Assembly: GCA_903914535.1 (NCBI GenBank)
Contig: CAIWPG010000016.1
Span: forward strand, 1 to 34,241
Direction: 5' to 3'
Source: an uncultured Oxalobacteraceae bacterium
Lineage (GTDB): Bacteria; Pseudomonadota; Gammaproteobacteria; Burkholderiales; Burkholderiaceae_D
Length of the DNA stretch: 34,241 nt
Shown here: positions 1 through 8,799 of the stretch, piece after piece
How the letters are laid out: each line of letters opens with the position of its first letter
How positions within the stretch are numbered: the first letter of the stretch is position 1
Translations under genes and position numbers: made by a program
Notes under the pieces: generated by a model
Told to the model about the DNA's origin: nothing
Databases searched by the model: none
The model's input: only the letters and a program-made list of their open reading frames with translations

Positions 1-2
1 CC

Positions 3-1952
3 ACCGCTGGCACCGGTCAGTTAATGAGCAGTACCGCCTGCTCCACCGGCACCAACACCGTCAACGATGTTACTGTCGCTACCGGATGGGAAGAAACCCC
101 GCCGGCCGGCTGGCAGGTTACCGGCTTTTCCTGTGCCGATAACGCCACACCCGGCACACCGCTGGCCGGCGTCGGTTTTAATAATACCGGCAGTACCACC
201 ACCGCATCCTATAGCGGACCTAGCCAGCTGACCTATCTGTATATCCCATCCAATAAACTACTATCAGGTCACGCCTATAGTTGCTCTCTCACCAATTCGA
301 CCACAGCTACTGTCACGATAAAAAAAATCAGCCTGGGAGGTACCGGTAGCTTTACCCTGAACCAATGGACCAACACCAACAGTAATTGCGGCAATCAAAC
401 AGCCACGACCACGACCGCAGGAAGCAGCCAGTCAATGACCAGCACCGCCTGCCCCACCGGCGCCAACACAGTTGGCGATGTCGCCCTGGCAACCGGATGG
501 CAGGAAACACCACCGGCAGGATGGCAGGTCACCGGTTTTTCCTGCTCAGACAATACAACACCGGGTACACCTCTGTCCGGAGTAGGATTTAACAATACCG
601 GCAGTACAAGCACCTCATCCAGCAGCGAGATTAACCAATTAACCTCTCTTTACATTAATACCAATATACTGACACCAAGTCATAACTACACGTGTACACT
701 CACCAACTCTGCAGCCCCTACCGTCACATTAAACGCGATTAGTATCGGCGGCATCAATACCTTCAGTGAAGACCAGTGGCAAAACCGCATCAGTACTGCC
801 TGTGGAATCATGAGCGCCACAACGGCAACACCAGGGGTCGCTAAAACGCTGACCAGTACCGTTTGCCCCACCGGAAAAATGACAGTTAATAGTGTCTTAA
901 ATGGCTCCGGCTGGTATGAATTCACACCATCCAGCTGGCAAGTCACCGGTTTTTCCTGCGTCAACAATACCACTGGCGGCACCGCAGTCAGCGGTACACT
1001 GATGAACAACAATAACACCATGTCGGCCACTGCCGTCGACGTCGGTCAAACCGCCTATCAATGGGTACCGCCAGGCACTTTTGTATCAGGTAACGACTAC
1101 ACGTGCACCATTACCAATGCCGCTGCACCGACCGTAACAGTCAGACAAATCAGTACCGCGGGTACCGGTAATTTCTTTCTGGGACAATGGCAGGATAACC
1201 TCGCTGAAGACTGCGGCACCATGGCAGCCTCTACCATCACTACTGGCGGTACTGGTATCACCATGAATAACGCAACCTGTTCGAACGGTGTGATGACAGT
1301 AGGTTCGGTATACAACCTGTCCGGCTGGTCAGAAACGCCGCCGGCCGGCTGGCAAGTGACCGGATTTACCTGTCAGGACAATGCTAATCCCGGGGTCAGT
1401 CTGACCGGTCCGGTACTTAACTCCACAGGTAACAATACGGCCGGCACCGTACCGATCAATACAATTGGTTACGAATACGTCCCGGCCGGCACCTTTGTTT
1501 CGGGTCACACCTATGCCTGTAATCTGACTACAACGCTGATAGCACCAGCCATCACACTGCAAAAAATCAGTTTAGGCGGCACCGGTACTTTTACTGAATT
1601 CAACTTAAATAATAATTCTTGCGGCACAATGATAACCACCACCGCTACTTCGGGAACGCCACAAGCCATCAGTAATGCCATGTGTCCCAACGGGCAAATT
1701 GTGGTCTCTAATCCGGCAACATGGACCGGCCTGTACGAGATTCCGCCCACCGGCTGGCAGGGAGCAAATTTTTCATGCGTCGATAATGCAGCTCCCGGTG
1801 TACCGGTTGCGGGTATTTTTTTCAACAATACCGGTAGTACGACCACCGGCTCCGCAGTCGGCATTAATCAACAAATCGATCAAATCATACCGGCTAATAC
1901 CCTGCTCTATAACCATGCTTACACCTGTACCCTGACGAATACTGTAATCGGC
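3..1952 (+). repeat. Five tandem ~411-bp coding repeats (~137 aa each)
   Basis: Units start at about 3 (partial), 312, 723, 1134 and 1551. The codons for a conserved GWQ motif fall at 108, 519, 933, 1347 and 1752, giving periods of 411, 414, 414 and 405 bp. Each complete unit reads: TVT..IS.GG.G.F, then CG, then a T.CP.G-like motif, then GW.E.PP.GWQVTGFSC, then Y.C.LTN. Four cysteines per unit sit at equivalent places. The DNA is also similar between units (for example the stretch encoding GWQVTGFSC), so the array could change copy number by recombination. Confidence 0.85.
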
Positions 1953-4754
1953 AGTCTGGCGCTCAACAGCTATGTCGACGGCACGCCGCCACGACTGGTC
2001 GCTGCGGATCAGTTCACTATGGGGGTAGTCGTCAATAACAACAGCAATATGACGGTGCCGGGTGCAGCAAGTACCACAGGTACCCTGTCCGGCAGCACCC
2101 TGGCTGCCAGCATCGCCACATTTTCAACAGCAACAGATGGTACTACCACCTATACCTTAACCGATAAAATGGCGACAGGCTCCACCAGCTCCCTGGCGCA
2201 ATACAATGCCAACCTGATCTGTAGCGTAAGCAACCCTAACACCAGCGTCAGTACAGTAGGGAACAGTGGCACGACACTATCCTCACCAACGACTCTGCCT
2301 GCCACCCAGATCACCATTCCTCAGGTCGCCGGGCAGGCTGCTTACACCATCAGACCGGGGCCCGGCGATATCGTCATCTGTAACTGGCATAACTCCACGC
2401 TGCAACCTCAGGTAACACTAACGACAATAATGAGTGGCAACCGTGCCAATGCCTCGGATCAATTCACCACGCAAATTAAAAATGGGACAACTGTCATCAA
2501 CAGCACCACCAACAGCACCACCACAGGAACAGGCAGCACGGTAACTACCGGCACCGGCACTACCGGCGCAACGACAACCAATGCCGGTACCAGCTTTACG
2601 CTGACCGAAGCCATGGCAAGCGGGTCAAATAGTACTCTGACAACCTACGTAAGTAATATTAGTTGCAGCAACACCAAAACCGGCAGTACCACTATCCTGC
2701 CCTCCGGTGCAGGACAAAGTTTTAGTGTCACTCCGCAATTAGGCGACGTCATCAGTTGCACGATAACAAACAGCTGGATTCCCGCTACCCTGACTCTGAT
2801 AAAATCCGTAAACGGAAGTCCGGCGCGCGTAATTGCTTCCGATCAGTTTAGTATCAGTGTAAGCAGCAATAGCGCTGCCGGCACAAGCAGCCTGCCTGCG
2901 ACACCAACAGCGACAACAACGGGCAGCAACACCACCAATGCCGCCACCATTACCTCTTTCAATCTGGTCACCGACGGATCTACTACCTACACCATTACCG
3001 ACACGATGGCAGCGGGTTCAGGCTCGACACTCAATTTATATCAGACCGGTCTGTCATGCAGCGTCACCAATACCAACTCCACAGTCAGCACTACAGGTAA
3101 TACCGGCACGACGCTGACAGGTGCCGCTGCGGCTCTGCCATCAACAACGGCAGTACTCACACCTGCCGGCAGCGGCACAGCCATGCACTCCGACTACACT
3201 TTCATTCCGTCTGCAGGTGATAACATAATATGTACTTTCTACAATAAAACGAATACACCGCGTTTAACCATCAACAGCATTTCACTGGGTAAAACCGCCG
3301 GTTTTACCTACAGTGCAGCCAACAGCAACGGCAATGGCTTTAGCAGCCAGACTCTCACGACCACGGCAGTCAATACCCCGGTAACAGGCACAACACAATT
3401 TTTATCCCTGCCAGCTACACTCACGCAAGTACAGCAAACCAGTCCGACAGGCTGGACATTAAGCTCAGTCAGCTGTCAGGATAATAATGCAGCAAGTACC
3501 GGCAACGTCACTGGCCCTAACATTGGCTACATCACCGGAAATGTTTTGACTATCCCGGCAGCCAATACTCTGGCAGGTGCCGACTTACAATGTACCTTCA
3601 CCAACACCTATTCCGGCAATACCATTACCGGCAAAGTCATTTTAGATAATGGTGCCGGTGGCGGAACCGCACAAAACGGAATACAGGATGGCAATGAAAC
3701 AGCGCGCTCAGGCGTCACATTAACGCTGACCAATTGTGCAGGGACAAACTACGCCTCTGCCAGCACGGATAGCTCAGGGAACTTCAGTTTTTCTACGAAT
3801 GGCATCACTGCCGGCGCGGTATGTATCGTCAAAGCGACTGCTCCCGGGTATACGCCGGTCAGCAGCAACGCCGGTACAACCGGCGGCACCTACACAGCGG
3901 CGACCGACACCTTTACATTTACCGAAGCGGCAAACACGAATTACAGTGGCATCGTACTTGGCGAAGTCGGACTGAGCAGCTTCACACTAAGTGGCACTCA
4001 ACAACAGGCTGCCGGTCTGAGTGCCGTCTACAGCCACACCTATACTGCGGGCACTGCCGCCAGCGTCAGCTTCAGCACCAGCTCAACACTACTGCCTGCC
4101 GGACTACAATGGACTACCCTTCTGTATCTGGATACAGGCTGCACCGGAACACTGGCTGCAGGTGACACCATCATTACCGGTGCCACCACAGTCACTGCCG
4201 GTCAGACAATATGTATTCTGGTCAAAGTCACCAGTCCGTCCGGAGCCAGCCTTGGCGCAGAAAATATCAGCACCATTACCGCGACCGAAACGCTGACTCC
4301 GACGCCGACCACAGGTAGCACCATACATAACCTGAGCAATACCGATACCACGTCGGTCGCAACGCCCGGGCTGACACTGACCAAACAAGTACGCATACTC
4401 GCTGCCTGTCCGACTACTGCGGCTGCATCACTGGCCAACAGCGCAGCCTACAGCAACGGAGCACCGGCACAACCGGGACAAATGGCACAATACCTGCTCA
4501 CTTATAACAACAGCTCGGTCGGCCCCCTGACCAAAATTAAGATTGATGACGCCACTCCGGCATATACCAACTTCCAGTATGCTTATTGCCTGACTACCCC
4601 GGCCGGATTATCCAATTGCGCAGTTACCACGCAACCGGCATTCGGAAGCAGTGGCTCACTGCAATTTACCTTAACGGATGCCAGCAGCAACCCAATCGGA
4701 TTAAGCCCCGGTGCCAGCGGGACAGTCAGTTTTTGCGTTCAGGTTGTACCATAA
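3..4754 (+). CDS. Very long exported repeat protein (SpaA/DUF11-like), 5' end outside the window
   Basis: The reading frame is open from base 3, and the residues before the first ATG (base 24) already match the repeat, so the N-terminus, including any signal peptide, lies upstream of the window; 1583 codons are visible. In order it holds five tandem units of about 137 residues, three different units of 125-160 residues carrying a DQF motif, one diverged copy of the first type (3264-3620), an SdrD B-like/CnaB domain (about 3621-3962, with GKVILDNG and GNFSFSTNG), a linker domain, and a C-terminal DUF11-like domain (about 4366-4751). Composition is rich in Thr, Ser, Gly and Asn, and cysteines recur in register, which fits disulfide-bonded domains outside the cytoplasm. 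No LPXTG, PEP-CTERM or autotransporter barrel is visible at the C-terminus. An adhesin or surface-layer role is inferred from architecture only; the export route is unknown. Confidence 0.85.
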   Translation, partial: TAGTGQLMSSTACSTGTNTVNDVTVATGWEETPPAGWQVTGFSCADNATPGTPLAGVGFNNTGSTTTASYSGPSQLTYLYIPSNKLLSGHAYSCSLTNSTTATVTIKKISLGGTGSFTLNQWTNTNSNCGNQTATTTTAGSSQSMTSTACPTGANTVGDVALATGWQETPPAGWQVTGFSCSDNTTPGTPLSGVGFNNTGSTSTSSSSEINQLTSLYINTNILTPSHNYTCTLTNSAAPTVTLNAISIGGINTFSEDQWQNRISTACGIMSATTATPGVAKTLTSTVCPTGKMTVNSVLNGSGWYEFTPSSWQVTGFSCVNNTTGGTAVSGTLMNNNNTMSATAVDVGQTAYQWVPPGTFVSGNDYTCTITNAAAPTVTVRQISTAGTGNFFLGQWQDNLAEDCGTMAASTITTGGTGITMNNATCSNGVMTVGSVYNLSGWSETPPAGWQVTGFTCQDNANPGVSLTGPVLNSTGNNTAGTVPINTIGYEYVPAGTFVSGHTYACNLTTTLIAPAITLQKISLGGTGTFTEFNLNNNSCGTMITTTATSGTPQAISNAMCPNGQIVVSNPATWTGLYEIPPTGWQGANFSCVDNAAPGVPVAGIFFNNTGSTTTGSAVGINQQIDQIIPANTLLYNHAYTCTLTNTVIGSLALNSYVDGTPPRLVAADQFTMGVVVNNNSNMTVPGAASTTGTLSGSTLAASIATFSTATDGTTTYTLTDKMATGSTSSLAQYNANLICSVSNPNTSVSTVGNSGTTLSSPTTLPATQITIPQVAGQAAYTIRPGPGDIVICNWHNSTLQPQVTLTTIMSGNRANASDQFTTQIKNGTTVINSTTNSTTTGTGSTVTTGTGTTGATTTNAGTSFTLTEAMASGSNSTLTTYVSNISCSNTKTGSTTILPSGAGQSFSVTPQLGDVISCTITNSWIPATLTLIKSVNGSPARVIASDQFSISVSSNSAAGTSSLPATPTATTTGSNTTNAATITSFNLVTDGSTTYTITDTMAAGSGSTLNLYQTGLSCSVTNTNSTVSTTGNTGTTLTGAAAALPSTTAVLTPAGSGTAMHSDYTFIPSAGDNIICTFYNKTNTPRLTINSISLGKTAGFTYSAANSNGNGFSSQTLTTTAVNTPVTGTTQFLSLPATLTQVQQTSPTGWTLSSVSCQDNNAASTGNVTGPNIGYITGNVLTIPAANTLAGADLQCTFTNTYSGNTITGKVILDNGAGGGTAQNGIQDGNETARSGVTLTLTNCAGTNYASASTDSSGNFSFSTNGITAGAVCIVKATAPGYTPVSSNAGTTGGTYTAATDTFTFTEAANTNYSGIVLGEVGLSSFTLSGTQQQAAGLSAVYSHTYTAGTAASVSFSTSSTLLPAGLQWTTLLYLDTGCTGTLAAGDTIITGATTVTAGQTICILVKVTSPSGASLGAENISTITATETLTPTPTTGSTIHNLSNTDTTSVATPGLTLTKQVRILAACPTTAAASLANSAAYSNGAPAQPGQMAQYLLTYNNSSVGPLTKIKIDDATPAYTNFQYAYCLTTPAGLSNCAVTTQPAFGSSGSLQFTLTDASSNPIGLSPGASGTVSFCVQVVP
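1956..3260 (+). repeat. Three diverged coding repeats of a second type (DQF units)
   Basis: Units start at about 1956, 2412 and 2787. Each opens with a short beta-like segment and an (A)SDQF or AADQF motif, continues with a (F.L)(T/V)(D)...Y.(I/L)T(D/E).MA.GS motif, and closes with a GD.I.C motif followed by a short Asn-containing segment. The lengths (456, 375 and about 474 bp) differ because of internal Thr/Ser/Gly-rich insertions. They interrupt the first repeat family, one diverged copy of which returns at 3264-3620. The pattern fits prealbumin-like surface domains; no specific function is claimed. Confidence 0.7.
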
Positions 4755-4758
4755 TGCG

Positions 4759-7005
4759 TCACGGTGCAGTTGCTTTCGACTGCACCGCTGTCGAAAGCTC
4801 AAAGGGCAACTTACGTAAACGCTGGCCGGTCAGCCGGGCAATAGCATTCGCGTATGCAGGTGCCAGTGGCGGCAAGCCGGGTTCACTCATCCCGGCAGGA
4901 GCATCACCGGATACAACAATAGCGACCTGTACTTTAGGCGTATCCGACATCCTGGCCACGGTATAATCATTGAAATTTTTCTGTTCAACCACACCGTCTT
5001 TCAGCGTAATGGCCGCACCATGCAATGTGGTGCTTAATGCCATCAAGACCGCCCCCTGCACCTGGGATTCGATACTAAGCGGATTGACCGCACGATTACA
5101 ATGTACCCCCGCCCATACATTATGCAATCTGGGTACACCATGCGTCACTGATGCTTCCACTACATAAGCAACCACTGAATTAAAACAAGTATGCATAGCA
5201 ACGCCAAACGCATGGCCTTTAGGTAAATGCATTTGGCCGTAACCGGATTTTTTTACGGCCAGATCCAATGCAGCAATCTGCCTCGGGTGCGAGTCGCCTA
5301 ATAATTTTTTACGGTACAAAACAGGATCAATACCCGCCGTCGTTGCCGCCTCGTCAATCAGGGTCTCCATAACAAAAGCAGTATGCGTGGATGCCACAGA
5401 ACGCCACCATAACACCGGCACATTTACCGAAGGATGATGTACCGTCAGTTTTAATGGCAAGTTATAAGGCGCGCCCATACCATCAACCATGGTGCTGTCT
5501 ACGCCATTTTTAACCATCAATGCTTCAAACGGGGTACCGGCAGTAATCGACTGCCCTACAATAGTATGATCCCAGGCCACAATAGTGCCATGCTTATCCA
5601 GACCTATTTCAGCGCGATGCACATGCACCGGACGATAATAACCACCCCGGATATCATCTTCGCGACTCCACATTATCTTTAAGGGACCAGATTTTCCGGC
5701 ATCACGCCAGGCCATGGCAACATGCGTTGCCTCAGCCAGATAATCGGATGTCGGTACAGCACGGCGACCAAAACTACCACCGGACATCATGGTATTCAAA
5801 GTAACCTGATCCGGTTTTAAACCGGCAATCCGCGCAATGACAGTCTGATCAATAGTCTGAAGCTGACTACCTGCCCAGACCGTACAGGCTGATTCTTCCA
5901 GCACAATCACACAACTTAACGGTTCCATAGGTGCATGAGCCAGATAAGGGAATGTATACTCAGCTGTGATTTTTTTTGCGGCACCGGCCAGTGCGGACAC
6001 ATCTGCCTTTAATGCAACCGTACCCACTGTTTTAGATAACTCTTTATAAGCGATCAATTGCTGATCACTGCTCACTTTATTACTATTAAACGTATTCCAT
6101 TTCACCAGCAATGCATCACGCCCCTGTAGCGCAGGCCAATAGCCATCTGCAATAACAACCACTCCTGAACCGCCACGATCCGTAGCAACTTTAAACACAT
6201 CCAATACACCCTTGACTGCACGGGCTTTAACCGCATCAACACTGGCAACAGTAGCACCAAATACCGGAGGCCGGGCAATCACAGCTACTTTCATACCCGG
6301 CAAGGTAAAATCAATACCAAACTGCTGTGTTCCATTTGCTTTGGCACGACTATCCAGGCGCAGGACAGAAGTACCGATCAAACTAAAATTTTTAGGATCT
6401 TTCAGACTGATATCATCAGGAACAGGCTGCTGCATCGCTGCATCGGCCAGAGAACCATAGCCGGACTTAAGATCAAGCGGGCCATACACCACACCATTTT
6501 CAGTATGGCACTCAGCCGCACCGACTTGCCATTTTTGTGCTGCAGCAGCAATCAGCATGGCACGCGCACTTGCACCGATTTTACGATATTGGGTATAACA
6601 GTGATTAATCGAACATGAATTCCCAGTCATTTGCATACCAAGAAAAGGGTCCTTAAACTCTGGCCCGGCCGGCGCCAGTTCGGAACGGATTTGTGACCAG
6701 GATACATCCAGCTCTTCCGCAATCAGCATGGAAAGGCTGGTATTAATGCCCTGACCAGACTCCAGCCGGTTAACAATCACCGTCACCGTACCATCTGGTG
6801 CAATTCGTAAAAAAGCATTAGGTACAACATATTTTTCATCATTTTCAGCGTAGGCTAACCGGCCAGATTCCGGCACAAAAAATCCCAAAACCAGACCACT
6901 GCCCAGCGCACCGGCTACCTTTAAAAAAAAACGGCGACTCACACAGACAGGAAGAACAACATCCGCACCGGTGTCACCAGGCTTATTCATCGATTCAATA
7001 CGCAT
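4759..7005 (-). CDS. iorB: Isoquinoline 1-oxidoreductase-type molybdenum hydroxylase, large subunit
   Basis: This is the molybdopterin-binding large subunit of a xanthine dehydrogenase/aldehyde oxidase family enzyme of the periplasmic IorAB type, 748 aa from the chosen start. A textbook Tat signal is present: SRRFFLK at residues 23-29 followed by a hydrophobic stretch. Cofactor-domain motifs visible are GGSFGRR followed by a conserved Asp, and near the C-terminus SEPGLPPLAPA, whose Glu matches the family's catalytic glutamate. The frame extends to 7098, but that would overlap iorA; ATG 7005 has a weak GGAAA upstream and leaves 34 bp after iorA. It needs the [2Fe-2S] partner encoded just upstream. 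The physiological substrate (an N-heterocycle or aldehyde) cannot be read from sequence, and no XdhC-like maturation gene or cytochrome partner is present in the window. Confidence 0.9.
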   Translation of the reverse strand: MRIESMNKPGDTGADVVLPVCVSRRFFLKVAGALGSGLVLGFFVPESGRLAYAENDEKYVVPNAFLRIAPDGTVTVIVNRLESGQGINTSLSMLIAEELDVSWSQIRSELAPAGPEFKDPFLGMQMTGNSCSINHCYTQYRKIGASARAMLIAAAAQKWQVGAAECHTENGVVYGPLDLKSGYGSLADAAMQQPVPDDISLKDPKNFSLIGTSVLRLDSRAKANGTQQFGIDFTLPGMKVAVIARPPVFGATVASVDAVKARAVKGVLDVFKVATDRGGSGVVVIADGYWPALQGRDALLVKWNTFNSNKVSSDQQLIAYKELSKTVGTVALKADVSALAGAAKKITAEYTFPYLAHAPMEPLSCVIVLEESACTVWAGSQLQTIDQTVIARIAGLKPDQVTLNTMMSGGSFGRRAVPTSDYLAEATHVAMAWRDAGKSGPLKIMWSREDDIRGGYYRPVHVHRAEIGLDKHGTIVAWDHTIVGQSITAGTPFEALMVKNGVDSTMVDGMGAPYNLPLKLTVHHPSVNVPVLWWRSVASTHTAFVMETLIDEAATTAGIDPVLYRKKLLGDSHPRQIAALDLAVKKSGYGQMHLPKGHAFGVAMHTCFNSVVAYVVEASVTHGVPRLHNVWAGVHCNRAVNPLSIESQVQGAVLMALSTTLHGAAITLKDGVVEQKNFNDYTVARMSDTPKVQVAIVVSGDAPAGMSEPGLPPLAPAYANAIARLTGQRLRKLPFELSTAVQSKATAP
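4762..4798. other. Two overlapping, mutually exclusive perfect hairpins at a convergent gene junction
   Basis: Arm 4762-4770 (CGGTGCAGT) is the exact reverse complement of 4779-4787, with an 8-nt loop. Arm 4772-4780 (GCTTTCGAC) is the exact reverse complement of 4790-4798, with a 9-nt loop. Both are 9-bp perfect stems and share bases 4779-4780, so only one can form at a time. They lie inside the last codons of iorB, 8 bp past the stop of the convergent repeat-protein gene. No T-tract follows on either strand. A bidirectional termination or 3'-end stabilising role is inferred. Confidence 0.55.
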
Positions 7006-7039
7006 CACAATTTCCAGGTAATTGTCACACCAGATCGTG

Positions 7040-7498
7040 TCACACCAGACCGGCTGAAGCATCCTTAATCGCTGCGCGAATACGCTGATAGCTGCCACAA
7101 CGACAAATGTTACCGTTCATTGCGGAATCAATATCAGCATCAGTTGGTTTTTTTTTAGATTTTAACAATGCAACCGCACTCATGATCTGCCCGCTCTGGC
7201 AATAACCACATTGCGAAACATCATTTCTGACCCAGGCATCCTGCACGGCTTTACCTACTTTATCGGACTCCATCACTTCAATCGTTGTTATTTTCTTTCC
7301 TGCCACGGCCGATAACGGCGTAACACAAGAACGGATAACATGTCCGTTAAGATGTACCGTGCACGCACCACACAATCCGGCGCCACAACCAAATTTAGTT
7401 CCTGTCAGGTTCAGGGTATCGCGCAACACCCATAGTACCGGCGTGAATGGTTCCACATCCACTTGCCGTTCCTCACCATTGACACTAAATGTAATCAC
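7040..7498 (-). CDS. iorA: Isoquinoline 1-oxidoreductase-type [2Fe-2S] subunit
   Basis: Small iron-sulfur subunit of the molybdenum hydroxylase, 152 aa, the usual length. It has a plant-ferredoxin-type cluster site (C38, C43, C46, C58 in CGAGLCGAC and IRSC) and the second all-helical [2Fe-2S] site (C97, C100, C132, C134 in CGYC and CRCG). It passes electrons from the Mo centre of IorB to an unidentified acceptor. The start is GTG at 7498, chosen because GGGAG lies 7 nt upstream and because the family begins at this point; the frame runs open further upstream only by overlapping the end of tcdA. The start is 16 bp after the tcdA stop, so the three genes are probably cotranscribed. There is no signal peptide; export would be by hitch-hiking on the Tat signal of IorB, as known for this family. 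Confidence 0.9.
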   Translation of the reverse strand: MITFSVNGEERQVDVEPFTPVLWVLRDTLNLTGTKFGCGAGLCGACTVHLNGHVIRSCVTPLSAVAGKKITTIEVMESDKVGKAVQDAWVRNDVSQCGYCQSGQIMSAVALLKSKKKPTDADIDSAMNGNICRCGSYQRIRAAIKDASAGLV

Positions 7499-7514
7499 GC
7501 CTGCACTCCCGACA

Positions 7515-8384
7515 TCAGAAAATATGCACGTCGGGCACAATATCTGCGGCGAGCTTATCTGTGGTGTTATCTGCTGCAGTTGCAACATCGGCTTTCGCCT
7601 CAGCCAGCGCCAGTTTACGCAATACCAGACCGGCAGCCTGCATACCAAAAGATGCGGTCACCACCATAGCAGAACCAAACCCGGCGCAATTTAATCCGGT
7701 AATCCCTGCATCGGCAGAACCGCTGCCGGCACCACTGTCACAGCTAAGCTGTGGCAACATCACCGGCTCCATTGAAAATACAGCATCAATACCAAATTTA
7801 TTTTTAGTTCCTCTCGGAAAACCATAATTTTGACGCAGACGCTTTCTGACTAACGATAACAGCGGCTCCTGTTCAGTACGGCACAAATCACGAATTTCAA
7901 TCCGTCCCGGATCAATCTGCCCGCCGGCACCACCAATAGTCACAACCGGAATGGCCTGTGCCTTACAATACGCCAGTAATGCTGTTTTTGCCTTAACACT
8001 ATCAATAGCATCCACCACATAAGAAAAACCGGGAGCACCGATCAGTTCCGCACAATTTTCAGGCGTAACGAAATCTTCTACCTGATTCACCCTGCAAGAA
8101 GGATTAATCTGCATAAACCGCTCAGCTAATGCCGTAACTTTAGCCTGCCCCAAAGTGCCGCTTAGTGCCTGAATCTGACGATTAATATTGGACTCAGCCA
8201 CATTATCCAAATCAATTAACGTAATTTGCCCAATAGCACTGCGCACCAGGGCTTCCGCCACCCAGGAACCGACACCACCAAGCCCCACCACACAAACGTG
8301 TGCAGCCTGAAAACGCGCCAGCGCAACATCGCCATACAAACGCGAAATACCACCAAAACGTCGTTCAAAATCGAATTCTTCCAT
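7515..8384 (-). CDS. tcdA: tRNA threonylcarbamoyladenosine dehydratase (ThiF/MoeB-like)
   Basis: E1-like ATP-dependent enzyme that cyclises t6A37 to ct6A in tRNAs decoding ANN codons. The nucleotide-binding motif GLGGVGS is at residues 34-40, followed by the family's D..N...SNINRQ segment and the VDAIDSV.AK region. It has 289 aa from ATG 8384, slightly longer than the roughly 268-residue E. coli protein; the excess is a low-complexity Ala-rich C-terminal tail. An upstream start at 8441 is possible in frame, but it adds residues unlike the family and has no ribosome binding site; [12 protein letters not shown] is the natural N-terminus. It stands first in a tight run with iorA and iorB, although no functional link is known. 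MoeB or ThiF is less likely because the length and the RRFGG.. start match TcdA. Confidence 0.88.
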   Translation of the reverse strand: MEEFDFERRFGGISRLYGDVALARFQAAHVCVVGLGGVGSWVAEALVRSAIGQITLIDLDNVAESNINRQIQALSGTLGQAKVTALAERFMQINPSCRVNQVEDFVTPENCAELIGAPGFSYVVDAIDSVKAKTALLAYCKAQAIPVVTIGGAGGQIDPGRIEIRDLCRTEQEPLLSLVRKRLRQNYGFPRGTKNKFGIDAVFSMEPVMLPQLSCDSGAGSGSADAGITGLNCAGFGSAMVVTASFGMQAAGLVLRKLALAEAKADVATAADNTTDKLAADIVPDVHIF

Positions 8385-8799
8385 GCTAATATTTGCTATC
8401 AATAAATTATAGATATGCCATTCTAACGGACAAGCGAACATTCAAGCACGCTATTGCATCGTTACTTGCTGCCAGAATGGACTGAAGCAGGCACATAGCA
8501 CTGTGCCGATACGAAAGTCGTTTAATTTGTTATTTGAAAAACAGACACGTCTCATAAAAAAACCGGATAATTTGTCTTTTGCCCGTTTTTCCCGGTACTT
8601 ACTCACTATTGCCAGACTTACAACCAACCAACGCAGTTAGCTGCCGGACACAGGCCCCTTATGCATTTATAATCGGTGCTATCTGTATAAATTGGCGCAA
8701 TTATTGAGGCATCACAAGTATAAAAATTTCTTATGCGCTATGTTAGATTAAATTGCACCATGTCACCATGGCACCAAAAAAAGGAACAGGACTTACATT
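8385..8799. other. 415-bp gap between divergent tcdA and pdxH, no gene seen
   Basis: No convincing coding frame occurs here. It must hold the promoters of tcdA (minus) and pdxH (plus), but no hexamer pair was good enough to call. A small perfect hairpin lies at 8490-8507 (GGCACA/TGTGCC, 6-nt loop). A second structure with a U-tract at 8556-8596 is listed separately. Confidence 0.5.
8556..8596 (-). terminator. Weak intrinsic terminator-like structure on the minus strand
   Basis: Read on the minus strand, ACCGG (8596-8592) can pair with CCGGT (8566-8562), followed by seven consecutive T (8562-8556). The stem is only 5 bp and the loop is 25 nt, so this is marginal. It faces into tcdA with no annotated gene upstream on that strand, so if real it would end a short untranslated transcript or an antisense transcript from the pdxH leader. 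Confidence 0.25.

Noticed and set aside
4762-4798. Classical intrinsic terminator at the convergent junction
   Set aside because: The stems are perfect but no T-tract follows on either strand, so it is listed as a structure of unknown role instead.
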